Positions 6,541 to 14,524 of a stretch of DNA of 64,000 nucleotides are shown piece after piece. A program made the position numbers and the translations under genes. Position 1 is the first letter of the stretch; the number at the start of each line of letters is the position of its first letter. Below the pieces are notes generated by a model. The model did not search any database, had not been told where the DNA came from, and was given only the letters and a program-made list of their open reading frames with translations. The DNA comes from a virus: positions 45,171 through 109,170 of the IMG/VR virus record IMGVR_UViG_3300045241_000217. One strand, given 5' to 3'.

Positions 6541-8804
6541 GCCGCTGCCCGAGCAATGAACAAGTGGGCCGTCACCAAGATGAACGAAATAGGCGTCACG
6601 GGTGCCCACTCGACGCTGACCGGGAACGCGTCGCCGATCTGCTCGATGACCAGCGTCTCGGGGCGGTACGAGAACAGGATGCCGTCGAGCACGAGCTCCT
6701 CGAGCACACCGAGCGCGAGGCTCTTGAGCACGCCGACGCTGCCACGGATGCCCGCAGTGCCGACCTTGCGCTCCATGCGGCGCCGGAACTCGAAGATCGC
6801 CGTGTCGTCGGCGGCGTTCGCGCTCACCTCGCCGAACACCACGTTGTCGTCCTGCGTGTAGGTGGTGATCGAGCGGATCCAGCGGATGCCGATGCCGTCC
6901 ACCTTCTCGGCGATCATGAGACCCGCACGGATGAGCGAGTCCTGGTCGTTCTCGACGTCCCACGTACTGTCGTTGCGGATGTCGAGCACGTTGATGAGCT
7001 TGTGCGTCAGCGGCTCGCCCACCGGAGCGCCGGCCTGCTGACCCGCCGCGATCGCGTCGAACATGTAGGGCGGGTACCAGGTGGCCTCGCCCGTGAGGGG
7101 GTCGAAGCGCTGGCACTCCTGGGCCACGCCCGAGAGGTGGCGCGTGTTGAGCGCCTGGAGCTGCGTGCGAATGTTCGCCTGCGTCTCACCCGTGCCATCC
7201 ACCTTGCCGAACGCGACGTAGCCGTTGGCCTCGCTGCGGCCCTGGCCGGCGCGCCATACGAGGTGCGTGCGGAGGAGCGCCTCGATGGCGGGGTCGCGCG
7301 AGAGCACCACGATCTGCGTGACGCGGCGCTTCTTGAGCAGGTCGAGCGCGGCCTGCCACTGGTTGATCGTGACCACGCCCTCGATGCCGCCCGAGAGGTA
7401 CACGTCGCTCGCGGTGTTGGCCGGCACGAGCGAGGCGCCGGCGTGTCGCGCCGCGCGCACCATCGCCGAGCCGTTGTTGAGAGCCTCGATGAAGCGCTCG
7501 AGATCGTCGGAGAACGTGGCGGTCGTGAGGAGCGAGACGGCCGTCGAGTAGTCGAGGGTCGAGACGAGTTCGGTACCGGCATCCACCGCGAGCGCCGTGG
7601 CGGTGAAGCCCGCGAGCGCGTTGAGGCGATCGACGAGCCGCTGCACGGTCTTGAACGTGGCGGTGGCTGCGCTCACCGCGCGAGCCGCGACGGTGATGGT
7701 GCGCGCACCGGCGATGTCGCCCAGGCACAGCACGCTCAGCGTGCGGAAGTTGTCCGCGCTCACGACGGGCGTGGTGCCGGCCGTCATGTCGAAGCGGTCG
7801 CCGATGATCGCGCCGGTCGTGCTGAGTCCGAACACCGCGACGTCGTTGGCGGCGTTCACGTCGATCGACACGGCGATGGTCGTGTCGGCCACCGGCGAGT
7901 TCGTGAGGAGCACCACGCCGCGCGTGAGAACCGCGGGGGCGAGCGAGAAGAGCGTCGTGGGGATCACGCTGTCGGTGACCAGCACGGTGCCCACGGCCGC
8001 CGCGCTCATCACGGTGCCGAGCACCTTGCTGAAGGACTGCGTTCCCTGCACGGGCGTGACGCCGTTCAGCACCTTGGTCTCGCTCACGGGGGTCGTGCCC
8101 GAGAGCCCGTAGACCGTGACGCTCTGCGTGGTGTCGCCCGCGTTGCTCGAGACGTAGCGGAGCGCGCCGGGCGCCGGGATGTTGGCGGTGCGCTGAGCCA
8201 CCAGGCCGGTGGCGGTCTTCGTCGCGTCCACGATGAAGGCCGTGCTCGTCACGCGTGCGAGAGCCGTCGTGTAGCCGCCGGTGCTCGGGGTGTAGAGCGC
8301 GCTGAACGCGGGGAGCCCGCCCACATCGTCGAACGTCTCGACGACGTCCTCGAAGGTGATGGTGATGAGCTTGCCGCGGTCGGTGCCGGCAGCGACCGAC
8401 AGGTTGATCTGCGAGGTGAAGAGCCCGTAGTCCACGCTCGTGAGATCCACCGAGGGTGCCGCGAGCGCGTCGGCGAGCGTCGCGATGCTCTGCGTGGCCG
8501 GGTTCACCTTCACCGGCACGATCATCTGCGCGCCACCCGGCACGGCCTCGTCGAGAGACGGGTCGAACGCGAAGAGCGAAGCCGTGCGCAGGTCGCCCGA
8601 GCGGTACTGCTTCTGCGCCTTCTGCGGGTTCGAGAGATCGTAGGTCTTGTCCACCGTGAGGGGGACGCCGCCCTCGGCGGTGCCGACGAGCGCCACGATG
8701 CCGGTGCTGGAGATGCTCGTGCTCTGGAGCTGCGAGGCGTCGATGACCGAGTACGCACCGGGGACGACGATGTTGCGGCCGCCGAAGTACACGCTGGAGG
8801 GCAT
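6537..8804 (-). CDS. Tail sheath protein
   Basis: Encodes 755 aa, ATG 8804 with AAGGAA upstream. The N-terminus (VYFGGRNIVVPGAYSVID, then GIVALVGTAEGGVP) and the C-terminal part (GIGIRWIRSITTYTQDDNVVFGEVSANAADD, with FEFRRRMERKVGTAG) match contractile tail sheath proteins, whose N- and C-terminal arms interlock between subunits. At about 755 residues it is large, with an inserted beta-rich region in the middle (about residues 100-430), as in other big myovirus sheaths. It is followed by the tube gene, so the virion has a contractile tail. Confidence 0.93.
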   Translation of the reverse strand: MPSSVYFGGRNIVVPGAYSVIDASQLQSTSISSTGIVALVGTAEGGVPLTVDKTYDLSNPQKAQKQYRSGDLRTASLFAFDPSLDEAVPGGAQMIVPVKVNPATQSIATLADALAAPSVDLTSVDYGLFTSQINLSVAAGTDRGKLITITFEDVVETFDDVGGLPAFSALYTPSTGGYTTALARVTSTAFIVDATKTATGLVAQRTANIPAPGALRYVSSNAGDTTQSVTVYGLSGTTPVSETKVLNGVTPVQGTQSFSKVLGTVMSAAAVGTVLVTDSVIPTTLFSLAPAVLTRGVVLLTNSPVADTTIAVSIDVNAANDVAVFGLSTTGAIIGDRFDMTAGTTPVVSADNFRTLSVLCLGDIAGARTITVAARAVSAATATFKTVQRLVDRLNALAGFTATALAVDAGTELVSTLDYSTAVSLLTTATFSDDLERFIEALNNGSAMVRAARHAGASLVPANTASDVYLSGGIEGVVTINQWQAALDLLKKRRVTQIVVLSRDPAIEALLRTHLVWRAGQGRSEANGYVAFGKVDGTGETQANIRTQLQALNTRHLSGVAQECQRFDPLTGEATWYPPYMFDAIAAGQQAGAPVGEPLTHKLINVLDIRNDSTWDVENDQDSLIRAGLMIAEKVDGIGIRWIRSITTYTQDDNVVFGEVSANAADDTAIFEFRRRMERKVGTAGIRGSVGVLKSLALGVLEELVLDGILFSYRPETLVIEQIGDAFPVSVEWAPVTPISFILVTAHLFIARAAA

Positions 8805-8828
8805 CGCGATGGTTCCTTCTGGCCCCCA

Positions 8829-8866
8829 GAAACGAAAAAGGCGCCCCGGCTTTCGCCGAGAGCGCC
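8829..8866 (-). terminator. Rho-independent terminator-like hairpin in the sheath leader
   Basis: On the minus strand a GC-rich hairpin with GAAA loop (8866-8840; GGCGC...CGGC-GAAA-GCCG...GGCGCC) is followed by TTTTTCGTTTC. It lies only 24 bases before the sheath start, so it may end transcripts arriving from upstream or act as an attenuator in the sheath leader. Confidence 0.65.
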
Positions 8867-8904
8867 TCAGTGCCCACGATCGTGAGCGGGCCTACGTGAC
8901 CAGA

Positions 8905-8933
8905 CTTTGCGCCGTGCGGGGCGGTACGGTCAA
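8905..8933 (-). promoter_or_regulatory. Candidate minus-strand promoter upstream of sheath
   Basis: TTGACC (reverse of 8928-8933) is followed after 17-18 bases by GCAAAGT. An almost parallel arrangement (TTGACG, 17-18 bases, GCAACAT) lies before the prohead protease at 29890-29895, and both are followed by GGTCAC(G)TAGGCCC and a terminator-like hairpin. The repetition supports a shared late promoter/leader. The -10 element is poor, so this is a candidate. Confidence 0.35.
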
Positions 8934-8944
8934 GCCACGCGCTC

Positions 8945-9043
8945 GCGTGCTACGAATAGGTCGGCCCGCGACGCTATCAACGTCAGCGGGCCGCGCCCCA
9001 TAGCCTCCTCGAAAGGCTCCGAGACATGTCGAAAGTAGCACGC
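8945..9043 (+). ncRNA. HNH-leader RNA, copy 1
   Basis: Outer helix P1: 8945-8953 pairs perfectly (9 bp) with 9035-9043, the latter inside codons 4-6 of the HNH gene. The 5' junction reads GAATAGGTCGG. P2: 8963-8973 with 8981-8992 (11 bp, one bulged A). P3: AGCCT (9002-9006) with AGGCT (9014-9018), loop CCTCGAA; the P3 3' side carries the AAAGG ribosome-binding site 9 bases before ATG 9026. Two other copies (30154, 35638) keep the same layout. The structure is consistent with translational control of the endonuclease; no known RNA class is recognised. Confidence 0.7.
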
Positions 9044-9562
9044 CGAATCGCGGCGACACACCTTGCCGATCGTCTGTGGGCAAAGGTCGATCGCGACGGT
9101 CCGCTTCACCCTCGGCTCGGCACGCGGTGCTGGCTATGGCGTGGTGGGATTACGCGTGGTCACGGCGGGCGTGGGTATGGACAGGTGCGCGTCCCCAACG
9201 AGGGGTCTACTGGACCATCGCGGATGCTCGCCCATCGGCTCGCTTGGATCTTGACGAACGGCGACCCGCCCACCGACAAGCCCAACGTCCTGCATCGCTG
9301 CGACAACCGCGCGTGCTGCAATCCGGACCACCTTTTCGTGGGAACGCAGAAGCAAAATATTCACGACGCCGTTGGCAAGAGCAGACACCCGCACGGAGCG
9401 ACGCACGGCATGGTGCGACTGACGGAGGAACTGGTGCGCGCGGTCTTTTCGGCGATCGGAACGGACACGGAGATCGGACTTCGCTTCGGAATCTCCAGGA
9501 CACACGCAAGCCAGATCCGACTGGGCAAGAGGTGGCGTCACCTCGGATTGGTGTCGGCCTAA
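9026..9562 (+). CDS. HNH endonuclease with C-terminal HTH, RNA-leader type
   Basis: Encodes 178 aa. N-terminal module LADRLWAKVDRDGP...CWLWRGG, then AHRLAWIL, and the HNH core with zinc-binding pattern HRCDNRACCNPDHLFVGT (about residues 90-110). The C-terminus (TDTEIGLRFGISRTHASQIRLGKRW) is a helix-turn-helix for target recognition. The start codon lies inside the structured RNA 8945-9043. The stop overlaps the convergent gene ending at 9559 by 4 bases. It is probably an active homing-type nuclease inserted beside the sheath promoter. Confidence 0.9.
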   Translation: MSKVARRIAATHLADRLWAKVDRDGPLHPRLGTRCWLWRGGITRGHGGRGYGQVRVPNEGSTGPSRMLAHRLAWILTNGDPPTDKPNVLHRCDNRACCNPDHLFVGTQKQNIHDAVGKSRHPHGATHGMVRLTEELVRAVFSAIGTDTEIGLRFGISRTHASQIRLGKRWRHLGLVSA

Positions 9563-9864
9563 GCGTCGAGGCTGCGCGCGATCCGGCGGAGCACGCGTGC
9601 GGCGACCCTGCGCGTCGCCATGAGCGCCAGGCGAGGGAGGCTTGCGTCGGCCGCTTCACGCACCGCGTCTCGCCGCTCCTCCTTGCGAAGCCACGCGGTC
9701 TGGTTCGCCACCGGGCAGTGCGAGAGGTGCAGGCCGATGCCGCCGCACTCCTCGCAGAAGCTGATGGGCGTCGGGTCGTGCGAGACGGGCGGAGGCGGCG
9801 GGATGATCCCCAGGGGATCCCCGTCGAGCATGTCGAACTCGGAGTCCGTCGGCTCCCCGTTCAT
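9559..9864 (-). CDS. Small Cys-rich protein in the tail block
   Basis: Encodes 101 aa. The ATG at 9864 overlaps the upstream stop (ATGA), which decides the start against the longer frame. FCEECGGIGLHLSHC gives a CxxC...H..HxxC zinc-site candidate at about residues 37-51, after an acidic and Pro-rich lead. The second half is Arg/Ala-rich helix. It sits just before the sheath in transcription order. Function unknown. Confidence 0.6.
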   Translation of the reverse strand: MNGEPTDSEFDMLDGDPLGIIPPPPPVSHDPTPISFCEECGGIGLHLSHCPVANQTAWLRKEERRDAVREAADASLPRLALMATRRVAARVLRRIARSLDA

Positions 9865-10196
9865 CGCTCGACGAGCATGAAGGCCGCGAGCTCGGCCTTC
9901 CATCCCGCGGCGGTGAGCTTGCGCGTCACGCCCTTGAGCTTCTCGCAGTGCACGAACGCCGCGACCGTGGCCTCCTTGCGGTGGGCGAACGCGCGCTCGA
10001 CCGTGATCTCCGGCTCGGTGCTGGGGTGCTCGGTGACCGGCGGTGCGTCGTCCGCTTCGGGCGGAGCGGGGAGCGTGGGCGCCAGGCTCGGGCTCGCAGG
10101 CTCGTCGAGCACCGGCGTGCCGATGGTCTCCGGCTCGGTCGTGTCGGAATCAGTCGTCATCGTCGTTGGTCGCTTGGTCGCCATGCACCCGAGCAT
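9861..10196 (-). CDS. Small acidic/Pro-rich protein upstream of sheath
   Basis: At most 111 aa. Start codons at 10196, 10184 and 10160 are possible, and all overlap the end of the preceding gene. The N-terminal 60 residues are Thr/Pro/Glu-rich and probably disordered; the last 50 (ITVERAFAHRKEATVAAFVHCEKLKG...KAELAAFMLVER) look like a small helical domain. No family recognised. Confidence 0.5.
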   Translation of the reverse strand: MLGCMATKRPTTMTTDSDTTEPETIGTPVLDEPASPSLAPTLPAPPEADDAPPVTEHPSTEPEITVERAFAHRKEATVAAFVHCEKLKGVTRKLTAAGWKAELAAFMLVER

Positions 10197-10980
10197 GAAC
10201 GCCTCCGCGGAGACCGTCCACCACCACGTCGTCGGAGTAGATGCCGCCCAGGACGAGACGATCGGCCGACCGGTACGTCTGGAGGATCGGCACCGTCTGC
10301 ATGACCTTGCCGCGCACGGTGAGTTGCCGAACGAACGCGAGATCCGGTAGCTGATACTCCGACGGGTTCAGCTCCGCTCCCGAGAACGCGATGTCAGAGA
10401 TCCCGGAGCGCTCGAGATAGCCGCGGGCGCCCACGAGGCAGAGCTTCGCGAAGTGGTAGAGGTACAGGCACTGGTCAGGGTTCTCGGCGAGCGTCATCAC
10501 GCTCCACGTGCAGTCCCAGATCCCGCCCTCGTAGATCGCATCCTCGCCGCCGGGCGGGCGCTCGCCGTGCTGCGTCTCGTGCACGTACCTGCCGATCGGG
10601 GTCTCGCCCTCGCCCTCCTCGGCGAGCGTGATCGAGAAGATGGGCCAACTGTTCGCCGTCCTCGGGTACCCCAGGACGACTTTCGGCTGCGTCTCCTGGA
10701 AGTCCTTCACCCACGAGTCGCGCTCGCTGGTGTCGGCGATCGATGGATCGAAGAAGTGCGAGAAGAAGCGAACGCACTCCGACACGTTCGCCTTCGCGCT
10801 GAGCCGATCGATCTCCGAGAGCAGCACGGCGCGGAGCAGTCGCTCGGGGAGCACGATGGCCGTCTTGAGCTCGGCGCTCTGCGGACCGTCCACGAAGCCC
10901 TCGAAGCGAGGATCGGTCGCGCCCTCAGTGCCGCCCAGGTTGCGCTGGAGACGTCTCTTGCGCGAGGGCACGGTCGTCAT
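10150..10980 (-). CDS. Tail terminator/neck-type virion protein
   Basis: Encodes 276 aa from ATG 10980, which overlaps the upstream stop as ATGA. It reads as a compact alpha/beta protein: SECVRFFSHFFDPSIADTSE, VVLGYPRTANSWPIFSITL, QCLYLYHFAKLCLVGARGYLE and FSGAELNPSEY. This layout resembles the tail-completion or terminator proteins encoded between the neck and sheath genes of myoviruses, which cap the tail tube. The role is inferred from position and general resemblance; no diagnostic motif is seen. Confidence 0.55.
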   Translation of the reverse strand: MTTVPSRKRRLQRNLGGTEGATDPRFEGFVDGPQSAELKTAIVLPERLLRAVLLSEIDRLSAKANVSECVRFFSHFFDPSIADTSERDSWVKDFQETQPKVVLGYPRTANSWPIFSITLAEEGEGETPIGRYVHETQHGERPPGGEDAIYEGGIWDCTWSVMTLAENPDQCLYLYHFAKLCLVGARGYLERSGISDIAFSGAELNPSEYQLPDLAFVRQLTVRGKVMQTVPILQTYRSADRLVLGGIYSDDVVVDGLRGGVHARVHGDQATNDDDD

Positions 10981-11486
10981 CGGTAGTCGCCTCGCGAACG
11001 GAGGATCGTGTCGCGAGCGAGGCATGAGGCGCACGTGCGGTCCTTCGGGGTCGCGCACGAGCACGGAGCCATGGCTCTGTTCTTCACACCCTTGAAGTTC
11101 ATCGTCGCCAGCACGTCATCCGCCGCAGCGAACGCGAGTGCCTGACACGCGCCGCAGATCGGGAAGCACGAGCCGCCGCATTCCGCGAGAGCCGTCTCAC
11201 GGTCGCGCATCTGCTGCGGCGAGAGCAGCTCGGTGCGCGGTGGTCGCGGGTTCTCCATGTCGTGCTTGAGCAGACGCAGCCCGCGCTCGAACGTCTCGGG
11301 CGTGAGCGGCGGACTCGACGCGTAGCGGTGGCCGTCGGTGTGGAGCGTGGTCTCGATCCCGCTGAGGGTGGCGTCCACGCTCTTGCACACGGCCTCGATC
11401 TGCCGGTCGCGCTCGTGCGGCGTGTTGCTCCCCACCAGCAAGAGAGCCCGGCCCGTCTTGGTAACGCGCACGCCCTTGGTCTTCAT
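10977..11486 (-). CDS. Cys-rich protein in the neck/tail operon
   Basis: Encodes 169 aa, ATG 11486 overlapping the upstream stop, and its own stop overlapping the next start. The N-terminal half has a helical pattern (TPHERDRQIEAVCKSVDATLSGIE). The C-terminal part has nine cysteines (CGGSCFPICGACQ, CSCATPKDRTCASC), enough for two metal sites. No family recognised; coupling to virion genes suggests a structural or assembly role. Confidence 0.6.
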   Translation of the reverse strand: MKTKGVRVTKTGRALLLVGSNTPHERDRQIEAVCKSVDATLSGIETTLHTDGHRYASSPPLTPETFERGLRLLKHDMENPRPPRTELLSPQQMRDRETALAECGGSCFPICGACQALAFAAADDVLATMNFKGVKNRAMAPCSCATPKDRTCASCLARDTILRSRGDYR

Positions 11487-12271
11487 CGCGATCCTCCCTG
11501 CGACATCTGGATGAGCTCCATCGCGATCTTCTCCATCCGCTTCTGCGTCTCTTGCGCGAGGTGTCTCGCTTGGATCCCGGGGTGCTGCCACGCTCGAGCG
11601 TCGGAGCGTAGCGAGATCCGGCGGAACGTGTGATAGCCGCTCGTCTTGAGCCCGCGCGCGGTCGGCTGCGCCTTGCGGATCATGCCCTCGTAGATGGAGG
11701 CGGTGTGCCAGTCCTTCACCTTCGTGTTGAGGATCGCCTTGGCCTCGGCGCCCATCTTCATCCCCGGGTGCAGACGCTGCCCCCACACGGTCGTCCCCAG
11801 CCCCGAGCCAGCCACAGCCGCCCCTGGACGCGTCACGGTGGGAGCCAGGCGCTTGGCGACGTTGGCGATGGCCGTGGGCATGGCGGGGCCCACGTTGCGC
11901 CCTCCGGTGCCGGGGGTGCCGTGCCGGAAGGGGACCGTCACGTACGGGCCGTTCTTGCCGTACTTCACGGCGTTCCCGGTGAGCATCCAGAGGCGCATGT
12001 CGCCGCCCGCCCAGCCCTGCTCGACCATGTTCGGGACACGGCCCTGGAGCGTGATGCTCACCACGCCGTCGCCCGACTCGGGAGGCTGGAGGCCCGCGAC
12101 GTAGTCTCGCGAGCTGCTCTTGAGCTTCTCGAGCGCGAGCGAGCGCCAGGTCGCGAAGGCGGCCGCCCCCACCCCGCGGAGCACGCGCTGGCGGTCGGCG
12201 CTCTGCGGGAGCGCGGCGAGGAGCCCGGCTCGCAGCGGGGTGAGGTTCACGCTGATGAGCTTCGCTCCCAC
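11483..12271 (-). CDS. Neck/tail-completion virion protein (HK97 gp10-like layout)
   Basis: Encodes 262 aa from GTG 12271. The C-terminal region reads YHTFRRISLRSDARAWQHPG followed by IQARHLAQETQKRM, which resembles phage minor virion proteins whose C-terminus ends in '..W.HPG..AR' helices. Between connector and sheath genes it is probably a head-closure, neck or tail-completion component. The start lies 5-15 bases after a CTAGGC motif that recurs in several late leaders here. Confidence 0.6.
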   Translation of the reverse strand: MGAKLISVNLTPLRAGLLAALPQSADRQRVLRGVGAAAFATWRSLALEKLKSSSRDYVAGLQPPESGDGVVSITLQGRVPNMVEQGWAGGDMRLWMLTGNAVKYGKNGPYVTVPFRHGTPGTGGRNVGPAMPTAIANVAKRLAPTVTRPGAAVAGSGLGTTVWGQRLHPGMKMGAEAKAILNTKVKDWHTASIYEGMIRKAQPTARGLKTSGYHTFRRISLRSDARAWQHPGIQARHLAQETQKRMEKIAMELIQMSQGGSR

Positions 12272-12343
12272 CGAGAGAGCCTAGCGCATCGGCGCCCCGC
12301 GCTTCATGTTGCGCTCGTTGGCCAGAGCCAGCAGGAAGATGAG

Positions 12344-13468
12344 ATGACGATGCTGGTGTTGCCTGAGCAGCTACGCGACCTGCCGCTGATCCTGAGCGTG
12401 AGCGGCGGGAAGGACTCGACCGCGATGATGCTCGCGGTGCGCGAGGCCGGTCTCCCGTTCCGAGCGGTGTTCGCTGACACCGGGTGGGAGGCGCCAGAGA
12501 CGTACGCGTACCTGGATGTGCTGCGAGCGCACATCGGACCGATCGATGTTGTTCGAGCGCTCCCACCCGTGGCTCTCGAACTGTGCATGGAGGTGACACA
12601 GTTCAGCGACGGTTCGTTGGTGCACTACGTTCCGCACGTCGAGACGCCGATCGTTCCAGTGTGCTTCGCCGATCTGTTCCACTGCTCTTCTGCGATGGCT
12701 GAACGCATCGCAGTGTATGCGCGGTTCGCCTCGCGGACGCAGCGCTGGTGCACCCGCGAACTGAAGTTGGAACCGCTTCACGCGTACCACCGCTCGCAGT
12801 CAGGCCTTCCACCGTGCGCATTGCCTCGACCCAAGAAGCGCGATCCCGAAGCGGACGACGAGGATGCCGAGGAAATCGAGCCTGAGATCGACGCGACGCT
12901 CGATCACGCGGTGCACACGGTATCCGTGACCGGAGTCCGCCGCGACGAGAGCGAGAAGCGCAAGGACGCGAAGGAGATCGAGGACGACGTTGCGTGGGGC
13001 GGATGGGCATGGCGTCCGCTGGTTGCGTGGGCCGTCGCCGACATCATCGGGCTGCACCATCGCCACGACGTGCCGGTCAACGTGCTCTACCAGCGCGGCC
13101 ATGATCGAGTCGGATGCTACCCGTGCATCAACGCGACGAAGTCCGATCTGACCCTCGTCGCACGCCACGCACCTTGGCGCATCGAGCAACTGCGAGCGTT
13201 GGAAGCGCGAGCGACCGAGCTGCGACTCAAGCGCAATGCGGAGTGGGTCCCCACCGCCAAGAGGCCGCTGCGCTACAAGAACCCCAAGGCCACGTTCTTC
13301 CAAGGTCGCGATGCTGGTCTGACGGGTGTTGCGCCGGGGATCGACGAGGTGGTGTCGTGGGCACGAACCTCTCGCGGCGGGCGACAGTTGCCGCTGCTCG
13401 TCGAGCCGCCCGACGGAGGTTGTTTCCGGTGGGGCTTCTGCGATCCACCGAGCAAGGAGACGCCGTGA
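12344..13468 (+). CDS. Phosphoadenosine phosphosulfate reductase-like PP-loop enzyme
   Basis: Encodes 374 aa, ATG 12344 with AGGA upstream. The N-terminal PP-loop motif SGGKDS (about residues 20-25) binds ATP or an adenylyl substrate. RWCTRELKLEPL, then VTGVRRDES, and the late block VGCYPCI match the PAPS reductase (CysH/DUF-type) family found in many phages. An acidic insertion (about 170-190) separates the halves. Phage homologues are usually of unproven substrate; sulfate reduction, nucleic-acid thiolation or other sulfur transfer are options. No dnd genes are nearby. It is divergent from the neck gene and coupled to a small membrane peptide. Confidence 0.8.
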   Translation: MTMLVLPEQLRDLPLILSVSGGKDSTAMMLAVREAGLPFRAVFADTGWEAPETYAYLDVLRAHIGPIDVVRALPPVALELCMEVTQFSDGSLVHYVPHVETPIVPVCFADLFHCSSAMAERIAVYARFASRTQRWCTRELKLEPLHAYHRSQSGLPPCALPRPKKRDPEADDEDAEEIEPEIDATLDHAVHTVSVTGVRRDESEKRKDAKEIEDDVAWGGWAWRPLVAWAVADIIGLHHRHDVPVNVLYQRGHDRVGCYPCINATKSDLTLVARHAPWRIEQLRALEARATELRLKRNAEWVPTAKRPLRYKNPKATFFQGRDAGLTGVAPGIDEVVSWARTSRGGRQLPLLVEPPDGGCFRWGFCDPPSKETP

Positions 13469-13575
13469 CGCCCGAGAACGCCATCGGTTACGCGCTTGCC
13501 GCTCTCCTCGCGGCGTGTGCTCTGTGCGTGGCCCTCGGTGCCACCGCCGAGTTCCTCGAACGCATCGCGCAGTAG
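13465..13575 (+). CDS. Single-pass membrane peptide
   Basis: Encodes 36 aa from a GTG overlapping the PAPS-reductase-like stop (GTGA). About 20 residues in the middle (IGYALAALLAACALCVALGA) form a plausible membrane helix, followed by a short charged tail. It ends 2 bases before the convergent gene at 13577. Small size makes it tentative. Confidence 0.45.
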   Translation: MTPENAIGYALAALLAACALCVALGATAEFLERIAQ

Positions 13576-13576
13576 C

Positions 13577-14515
13577 TCACCTCTCGGGGAGCTTGGCCGC
13601 CACGCCCAGCGGCACCGGTACGAGCGGGTCGAACGTCGGCGTCATGTTCGTGCCCTCATCGGTGAGCCACATGAGCTTCGCCTTGCTCGACACGGGCAGC
13701 GAGATCGATCGCGACTTGATCCCCGCCGGCGTCTTGCGTCCGCTCATGTCGTCGCGCGTGACGTGCGTCCAGGAGGTCACGAGGTACACGGGATGGAAGT
13801 CGTAGTGGACGCTGAGCGAGCTCCCCTCGGGCACGAACGCGTCGCCGGTGGCCGTCCACTCGATCCAGCCCTCGGGACTGATGGCGAAGTGCGTGCCCTC
13901 CTCAAGCACCTCGACGGTGTCCTTGCCGGGGCAGACGAAGAGCATCTTGGCGACGTGCACGATCCGGAAGCGCGCGCTGTCCACGAGGCGCGCGGCGGGG
14001 AGCGTCTGCCGCCGGCCACGTCGGTTTCCCTTCTTGAGCGTCTCGGTGAAGGGGATCACCGGGTCGATCAGTTCGAGCGAGTCGAGGAAGCCCATGCGGA
14101 ACTGCGGCTCGACGGTGACCTGCACCTCGCCGCTCTGCCACAGGCTCATTCGCTCGTAGAGCGTCGTGCGCTTGTCGAACTGCATCATCGTCGCCGAGAT
14201 CACATGCGGGTCTACGTAGATGAGGCCGCTGCCACCGCAGTAGGAGCACCCGAGCTTGCTCTGCTCGGTCTCGTCGGTCTGGCGTGGGCAGATCATCGCC
14301 TTGCGCCAGATCACGTTCTTGCCGTGCTGGCGCACGAGCTTGATGAACTCCTCCTCGTGGAAGCTCGCGCGCGTCTTGGTGATCGGGAACTGGTCGCCCT
14401 CGGTCGTGAGCTTGCTGCCCACGGTCGGAGGCACCTCGTTCTGCACCTTGCGCGCGACGTCGAGAGTCGGAGTGGGCGCCTTGATCTTCTTGCGGTCGCC
14501 GGGCGGGATGGCCAT
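13577..14515 (-). CDS. Head-tail connector/neck virion protein with zinc motif
   Basis: Encodes 312 aa, ATG 14515. CPRQTDETEQSKLGCSYCGG (about residues 75-94), with Cys at three positions plus the one in MICP, could bind zinc. The rest is beta-rich (SGEVQVTVEPQFRMGF, DPVIPFTETLK, GSSLSVHYDFHPVYLV). Location between connector and neck genes suggests a neck or adaptor component; exact family not recognised. Confidence 0.6.
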   Translation of the reverse strand: MAIPPGDRKKIKAPTPTLDVARKVQNEVPPTVGSKLTTEGDQFPITKTRASFHEEEFIKLVRQHGKNVIWRKAMICPRQTDETEQSKLGCSYCGGSGLIYVDPHVISATMMQFDKRTTLYERMSLWQSGEVQVTVEPQFRMGFLDSLELIDPVIPFTETLKKGNRRGRRQTLPAARLVDSARFRIVHVAKMLFVCPGKDTVEVLEEGTHFAISPEGWIEWTATGDAFVPEGSSLSVHYDFHPVYLVTSWTHVTRDDMSGRKTPAGIKSRSISLPVSSKAKLMWLTDEGTNMTPTFDPLVPVPLGVAAKLPER

Positions 14516-14524
14516 GCGGCGAGT

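Noticed and set aside
5947-7116. HNH protein extended upstream into the sheath gene
   Set aside because: The frame is open antiphase to the sheath for about 190 codons, but codon use there is poor and a GTG overlapping the sheath stop gives a natural start.
6486-8885. Long plus-strand frame (about 800 codons) opposite the sheath gene
   Set aside because: It is antisense to a clear sheath protein, very Arg/His/Glu-rich, and has no ribosome-binding site; GC-rich DNA leaves the opposite frame open.
8945-9043. HNH leader RNA as HEARO/omegaRNA or a hammerhead ribozyme
   Set aside because: The protein is not IscB-like (no RuvC, no bridge helix), and the CUGANGA and GAAA core of hammerheads is absent in all three copies.
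12344-13468. DndC-type phosphorothioation enzyme
   Set aside because: The motifs also fit PAPS reductases, and no dndB, dndD, dndE or ssp partner is in the window.
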